This document shows positions 61,401 through 64,000 of a stretch of 64,000 nt of DNA, in pieces. The translations under genes and the position numbers were made by a program. Within the stretch, counting starts at the first letter, position 1; every line of letters begins with the position of its first letter. This DNA is from Rhopalosiphum padi. Its lineage: Eukaryota; Arthropoda; Insecta; Hemiptera; Aphididae. The notes beneath the pieces were generated by a model. It ran no database searches, was not told where the DNA came from, and saw only the letters and a list, made by a program, of their open reading frames with translations. The DNA lies in contig NC_083599.1 of the NCBI RefSeq assembly GCF_020882245.1, positions 53,966,748-54,030,747 of the forward strand, in the 5' to 3' direction.

Positions 61401-64000
61401 GTAAGAAATCAATTGTTATAAAATATAGCTATCGGTTTATGATAGCAAATAAAATAGATTTTTGTATACATTACGTTTATTTTTTATATATTCTAGAGAA
61501 TATCTTATTCAAAAATCAATGTTTCTAGCGTCTGAAAAAAAATGTGTACAGAAAAAAGCATTATCTTTATTTTTTATAAACAAAGACAGTCGGTCAATAA
61601 AACGTAGAAAACTTTTAAAAAAATGTATACCTACAGGAAAAGTGTAAATATTTTTTACACGCAGTATTTGAAAATACGTTCCTTTACTGCAAACATGCTA
61701 TAATAATAATTAAGGTGTGGATTGAAATAAATGCAAATCGTATTTTTTTCTGATGCGAAAACATTGCTTTCAAATCATAAAATTCGTTATTATTCATCAA
61801 AGAACTTAAAAATGAAACTTATTTTGAATACATTTTATTGTAATGGATACAATTTGATAAAAGTTTAGCATAAACTATAGTAAAAAAAAATAATTAAATA
61901 GATTTTATGTACTTTGTTTCGTCATATTATTTTTAATTATTATTATATGAAACAAATCGTATACGGCGGCTGTACAAACGACATTTTTATCACATAAATT
62001 TAAATATTAAGTACATATAGAATTTTGTTTAATCCTTCGTATTCAACATTATGTTAAAAATAATTTTTAAGCATATTTTATTACATTTTGCAATATTATT
62101 AGTGCAATAATCTTATTTTTTTAAACTATTTTTTTCTTTTTCTTTTTAAATACATATCCATGTATATAATCCAAATGGTAATTATAACTCTCGAATGGCT
62201 ATATAATAGTATAACGATTTTATGGTAAACGTCCCCGGTACAACAGTAATGTTTTGAACAATTTTAATACTGTAATAGGAGAAAAAATGATTCGTCTAGT
62301 CGCTGTGGCACGAGCTTCCTTATGATGATTATTATTCAACGTGATTTCGAGTAGACAGCGAAAACGGATCGCCACAACACGATTTAAAAGCAAAAACGTA
62401 TCGCCAAAAGCGTGTTCATGTAACGCAGTAGATACATATTATTATTATTATTATTATATTGTGTATTGTTGATACCCATTTGTGGAAGCCAGTGTGGCGA
62501 TCATCAAGGTGAACAAGTCATAAGATAAAATATTTTTCTCTCTGTTTCGAAGTGTACGCACTACACGTATAGGTTAGGTACTCGCGTGCGTGTAAAACAC
62601 GCCTAATGGACGCAGCATTAAACAGCACATTGTCGTTGTTGTCGTTATTATTACTATTATTATTGATACTATTATATTAAAAGTCTAAAGGTGTATCGAT
62701 GTTATTTGGACATACGAGTAACTAGTAAGTGTTGTACGACTTTTTACGTTCTACATACAACGATATACGCGACAACAAAGATCACGACGTAGAAAATCCT
62801 TCAATAATTATCACTATGTAGTATGCATATAATATATACACATTTATAGTAATTAAACCAATAGTCAGATATCTGGAGGACACCTTAAAGGGATTTAGTC
62901 CCTTCCATGGTTTTAGGCCACCCTCTCTCTACTCAAAAGGTTAAGTCCATCTACAACGCTTATAAACATAATATTAATAGATTTAATACATCAAAATAAA
63001 CATAATTATACTACTACGTATTGTTTATTTATTTACATTTATACACCTATACATTGTTGAGAGGTAGGATGAAGGTTTAAGTCTGCTTAATTTTGATAAT
63101 GGGGTAAAATTTCAAGCCCTCACACATTCGACCAAATAAAATTATGCCGCAAAGTGAATATGTTCGGAGGACATCATCATGTTCAATTGGTTGATTCATT
63201 GATTGTCAACGTTTCGTGTGCATAGATGTCAAAATAAAGTGTTGAATGAGCTGCTAAGTTTTGGGACAACAATTAAGATAGAACAGTGAGTATCTTATAA
63301 CATCGGCTGAAAATAGTTTCAACGATTTTTTCAGACATCACACGAGAGACAAACGATGATCGGCGAAGGCTCAGAAACGAAAGTATTTTTGTTTTGTTTT
63401 TTTTTAACTTGTCCCGTGTTTGTATATAGAAAATAAAATCGTTAAGAGTTTACATTCTTTATTATTTGGCACGTAACTTCGAAATAATTCATACATATGT
63501 ATGACATTCGAGTCTGCTAATGCGGAAAACATTACAACTGAATTAAAATTCAAAACAAGATTGGAATATTAGACACACGGTACTTCAAACACATTGGATA
63601 GACTACGCATTCTATACAATGTTTGGTTTATTCACTGAAGTGAAAATAATACCAACCAAATTCGAAAAATCATCCGGCCTATATACAGTGAAATCGTATA
63701 AAATATGATTAAGGTGGTTATTACGATTATTAATTAGAAAATTCGATTAGGTCGGTTAGTGTCATTGAACTACGAGTACATGTTAGATCCTCGTTAGCTA
63801 ATGCACATACTAGATTTATTAACGTTTTTTTTAAAAGCCCATCGATATAACTGATATAAATTAAATTTACACAAAGTTACGTTGTTTCTATACGTCTGAA
63901 ACAAAAATGATTTTCGCCAATAGTATAATATAACTGTAAATACTATTGCGCTACAGTGAATCGTAAACAATCAAGGTCACAGATTTTAATCGAAGAAACT
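58490..64000. other. AT-rich intergenic stretch, no gene recognised
   Basis: There are no open frames of note. An ATT microsatellite lies at about 62438-62460 and slightly GC-richer sequence near 62.3-62.65 kb. Nothing else can be supported. Confidence 0.5.
62438..62460. repeat. ATT microsatellite
   Basis: A perfect run of ATT units lies in a locally GC-richer patch. Confidence 0.85.

Overview
The window is eukaryotic nuclear DNA, most likely from an aphid or a close hemipteran. It is very AT-rich and full of trinucleotide (ATT/AAT) microsatellites. Compact exons are split by short AT-rich introns, CpG-rich islands are scattered through the AT-rich sea, and several inverted-repeat elements are present. 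The best-supported gene encodes an insect-type Par-1/MARK kinase. The aphid assignment rests on overall look and repeat style and was not tested by a search. No bacterial genes, CRISPR arrays, tRNA or rRNA genes were recognised.

Region 1-27 kb: one large minus-strand gene, par-1 (MARK family, microtubule-affinity regulating Ser/Thr kinase). I reconstructed 17 coding exons between 25484 and 4326, joining in frame to a protein of about 913 residues. The order is a low-complexity N-terminus (Ala/Gln/Pro, then Gly/Ser), the kinase domain, a UBA domain, a long Ser/Asn-rich spacer with a recognisable aPKC-type site, and a C-terminal KA1 domain. The first coding exon is separated from the rest by a 10-kb intron and lies in a GC-rich block (about 23.5-27 kb) that probably holds the promoter and 5' UTR. 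Unusual points are a Tyr replacing the near-invariant Asp just before the LKB1-type activation-loop Thr, one probable GC-AG intron, and two junctions where only one of two nearby splice sites gives the expected product.

Region 27-48 kb: mostly AT-rich sequence with no gene I can support. It includes CpG-rich islands without a convincing ORF (33.2-33.5 and 34.6-35.4 kb), a nested cluster of inverted-repeat elements with a 43-bp tandem repeat (39.5-40.8 kb), and one 197-codon open frame at 41.3-41.9 kb that is only a weak candidate.

Region 48-52.6 kb: a second minus-strand gene with at least two coding exons (51447-50908 and 49806-48673, phase-0 junction). Its product, at least 558 residues, I do not recognise. 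It has an acidic N-terminal part with two clear copies (and a third decayed one) of a roughly 33-residue repeat, then a Gln/Asp-rich linker, a well-ordered basic/aromatic block and a Ser/Ala/Gln-rich tail. A GC-rich, CpG-rich block upstream (51.5-52.6 kb) is the likely promoter. The C-terminal exon is unresolved.

Region 52.6-64 kb: AT-rich sequence with no supportable gene. It contains a 175-bp palindromic MITE-like element (58314-58488) and a TTAACT-rich repeat related to sequence near 18.6 kb.
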